From: SIG701 sp045544955
GTDB taxonomy: Bacteria; Bacillota; Clostridia; Oscillospirales; CAG-272
Length of the DNA stretch: 6,190 nucleotides
NCBI GenBank assembly: GCA_045544955.1
Contig: JAZPZY010000079.1
Location: forward strand, 1 to 6,190
Reading direction: 5' to 3'
Under the pieces are notes generated by a model. That model had not been told where the DNA came from, made no database searches, and saw nothing but the letters and a program-made list of their open reading frames with translations. The position numbers were made by a program, and so were the translations under genes. Shown here piece by piece: positions 5,794 to 6,190 of the stretch. Each line of letters opens with the position of its first letter. Within the stretch, counting starts at the first letter, position 1.

Positions 5794-5827
5794 CGGGGGA
5801 GGTCCTTTTGCAAAAGGACCTCCCCCG
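5794..5827. repeat. 34-bp perfect palindrome after the synthase gene
   Basis: Two 17-base arms are exact reverse complements with no spacer. The left arm starts CGGGGGAGG and the centre is TTTTGCAAAA. It starts 11 bp after the stop codon. No T-run follows; instead a C-rich stretch and AAAACCTTTATA follow, the same layout as at 1364-1432. I read it as a dispersed intergenic repeat that may stabilise transcript ends. Confidence 0.75.
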
Positions 5828-5866
5828 AACCCCCTCCCGAAAACCTTTATACTGAATATACAAATA

Positions 5867-5906
5867 CAGTCTGTGCGTCGAAAGGATGCACAGGCTGAAT
5901 TTTTTT
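5867..5906 (+). terminator. Intrinsic terminator of the synthase gene
   Basis: A 13-bp stem pairs CAGTCTGTGCGTC (5867-5879) with GATGCACAGGCTG (5885-5897), with two G-U wobbles, around the loop GAAAG. It is followed by AA and seven T residues (5900-5906). It lies 84 bp after the stop codon and is the only textbook Rho-independent terminator in the window. Confidence 0.85.
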
Positions 5907-5929
5907 CGCAGGCGGAAACCGCACGGCAT

Positions 5930-6190
5930 CGCCGCACCCCGTAGGGGCGAACAGTGTTCGCCCGCCGCGAACATATCCGCATACGGTACGCAGGCAAAAA
6001 TCCGTACGATACCGCTGCACTGGTAGGGGAGGGCCTTGGTCCTCCCGCCACGAAAGATTCAAACCGAACAATACGGGAGGGGTAAACCCCTCCACTACAA
6101 CAACCCGTACGGTATCCGCAAACATCACGTTTTCGAAACCCGTACGGCACCGGGACATCCGGAGGTAGGGGTTTGCGCCCCCCGCCCGCC
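5930..6190. repeat. Modular GTAGGGG hairpin island, copy C (runs off window)
   Basis: The blocks in order are as follows. GTAGGGG (5941-5947) leads a hairpin with arms GGGCGAAC (5945-5952) and GTTCGCCC (5956-5963). A 27-bp unit at 6021-6047 is identical to 2207-2233. A spacer at 6048-6073 is the reverse complement of 2234-2259 with one mismatch. A hairpin has arms GGAGGGGT (6076-6083) and ACCCCTCC (6086-6093). A 61-bp block at 6092-6152 is the reverse complement of 2292-2352. A further GTAGGGG unit starts at 6165 and is cut by the window end. No gene is seen in 5783-6190. Confidence 0.75.

Noticed and set aside
4310..5974. Minus-strand open frame of 554 codons
   Set aside because: It is antisense to the synthase, which carries all the catalytic motifs. 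It also crosses the terminator and the 34-bp palindrome, and has no family features.
1530..6190. Insertion sequence or transposon
   Set aside because: No transposase, integrase or recombinase reading frame was found; only small non-coding palindromic repeats occur.

Overview
The window looks like a chromosomal replication-origin locus of a low- to mid-GC Gram-positive bacterium. It is most likely a member of the class Clostridia, possibly a gut Oscillospiraceae-type lineage. The reasons are the dnaA–dnaN pair with DnaA boxes and an AT-rich unwinding element between the genes, strong AAAGGAG-type ribosome binding sites, sigma-A-type promoters, and many GTAGGGG-type hairpin repeats of a kind I associate with such genomes. 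The taxon is inferred from protein character and layout; no database search was made.

Layout from left to right: positions 1-136 are intergenic hairpins downstream of dnaN. Positions 137-1327 (minus) encode the DNA polymerase III sliding clamp, dnaN. Positions 1328-2480 form an unusually long dnaA–dnaN gap of 1153 bp. This gap holds a dnaN leader hairpin, a 35-bp pure A/T unwinding element (1560-1594), a TAG-type DnaA-trio run (1598-1609), DnaA boxes (1813-1821, 1974-1982, 1986-1994), many inverted repeats, and two clusters of modular hairpin repeats. Positions 2481-3929 (minus) encode dnaA. Positions 3930-4351 are a divergent intergenic region with a promoter facing each way. Positions 4352-5782 (plus) encode a DRE-TIM metallolyase of the 2-isopropylmalate/homocitrate/Re-citrate synthase type. 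Positions 5783-6190 hold a 34-bp perfect palindrome, a strong intrinsic terminator and another modular hairpin-repeat island that runs off the window.

How it works together: DnaA made from the minus-strand gene should bind the boxes just beyond its own 3' end and melt the A/T tract on the dnaN side, as in the Bacillus subtilis dnaA–dnaN origin. The left-moving fork then runs co-directionally through dnaN, and the right-moving fork runs head-on through dnaA and then co-directionally through the synthase gene. The synthase is a monocistronic metabolic gene with its own near-perfect promoter and terminator. Nothing in the sequence ties it to replication, and it sits where rpmH/rnpA are commonly found in related bacteria.

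I see no new protein system. The most unusual content is the non-coding repeat family: hairpins share a GTAGGGG edge and flanks but carry different self-complementary stems, and one internal block is inverted between two copies about 3.8 kb apart.
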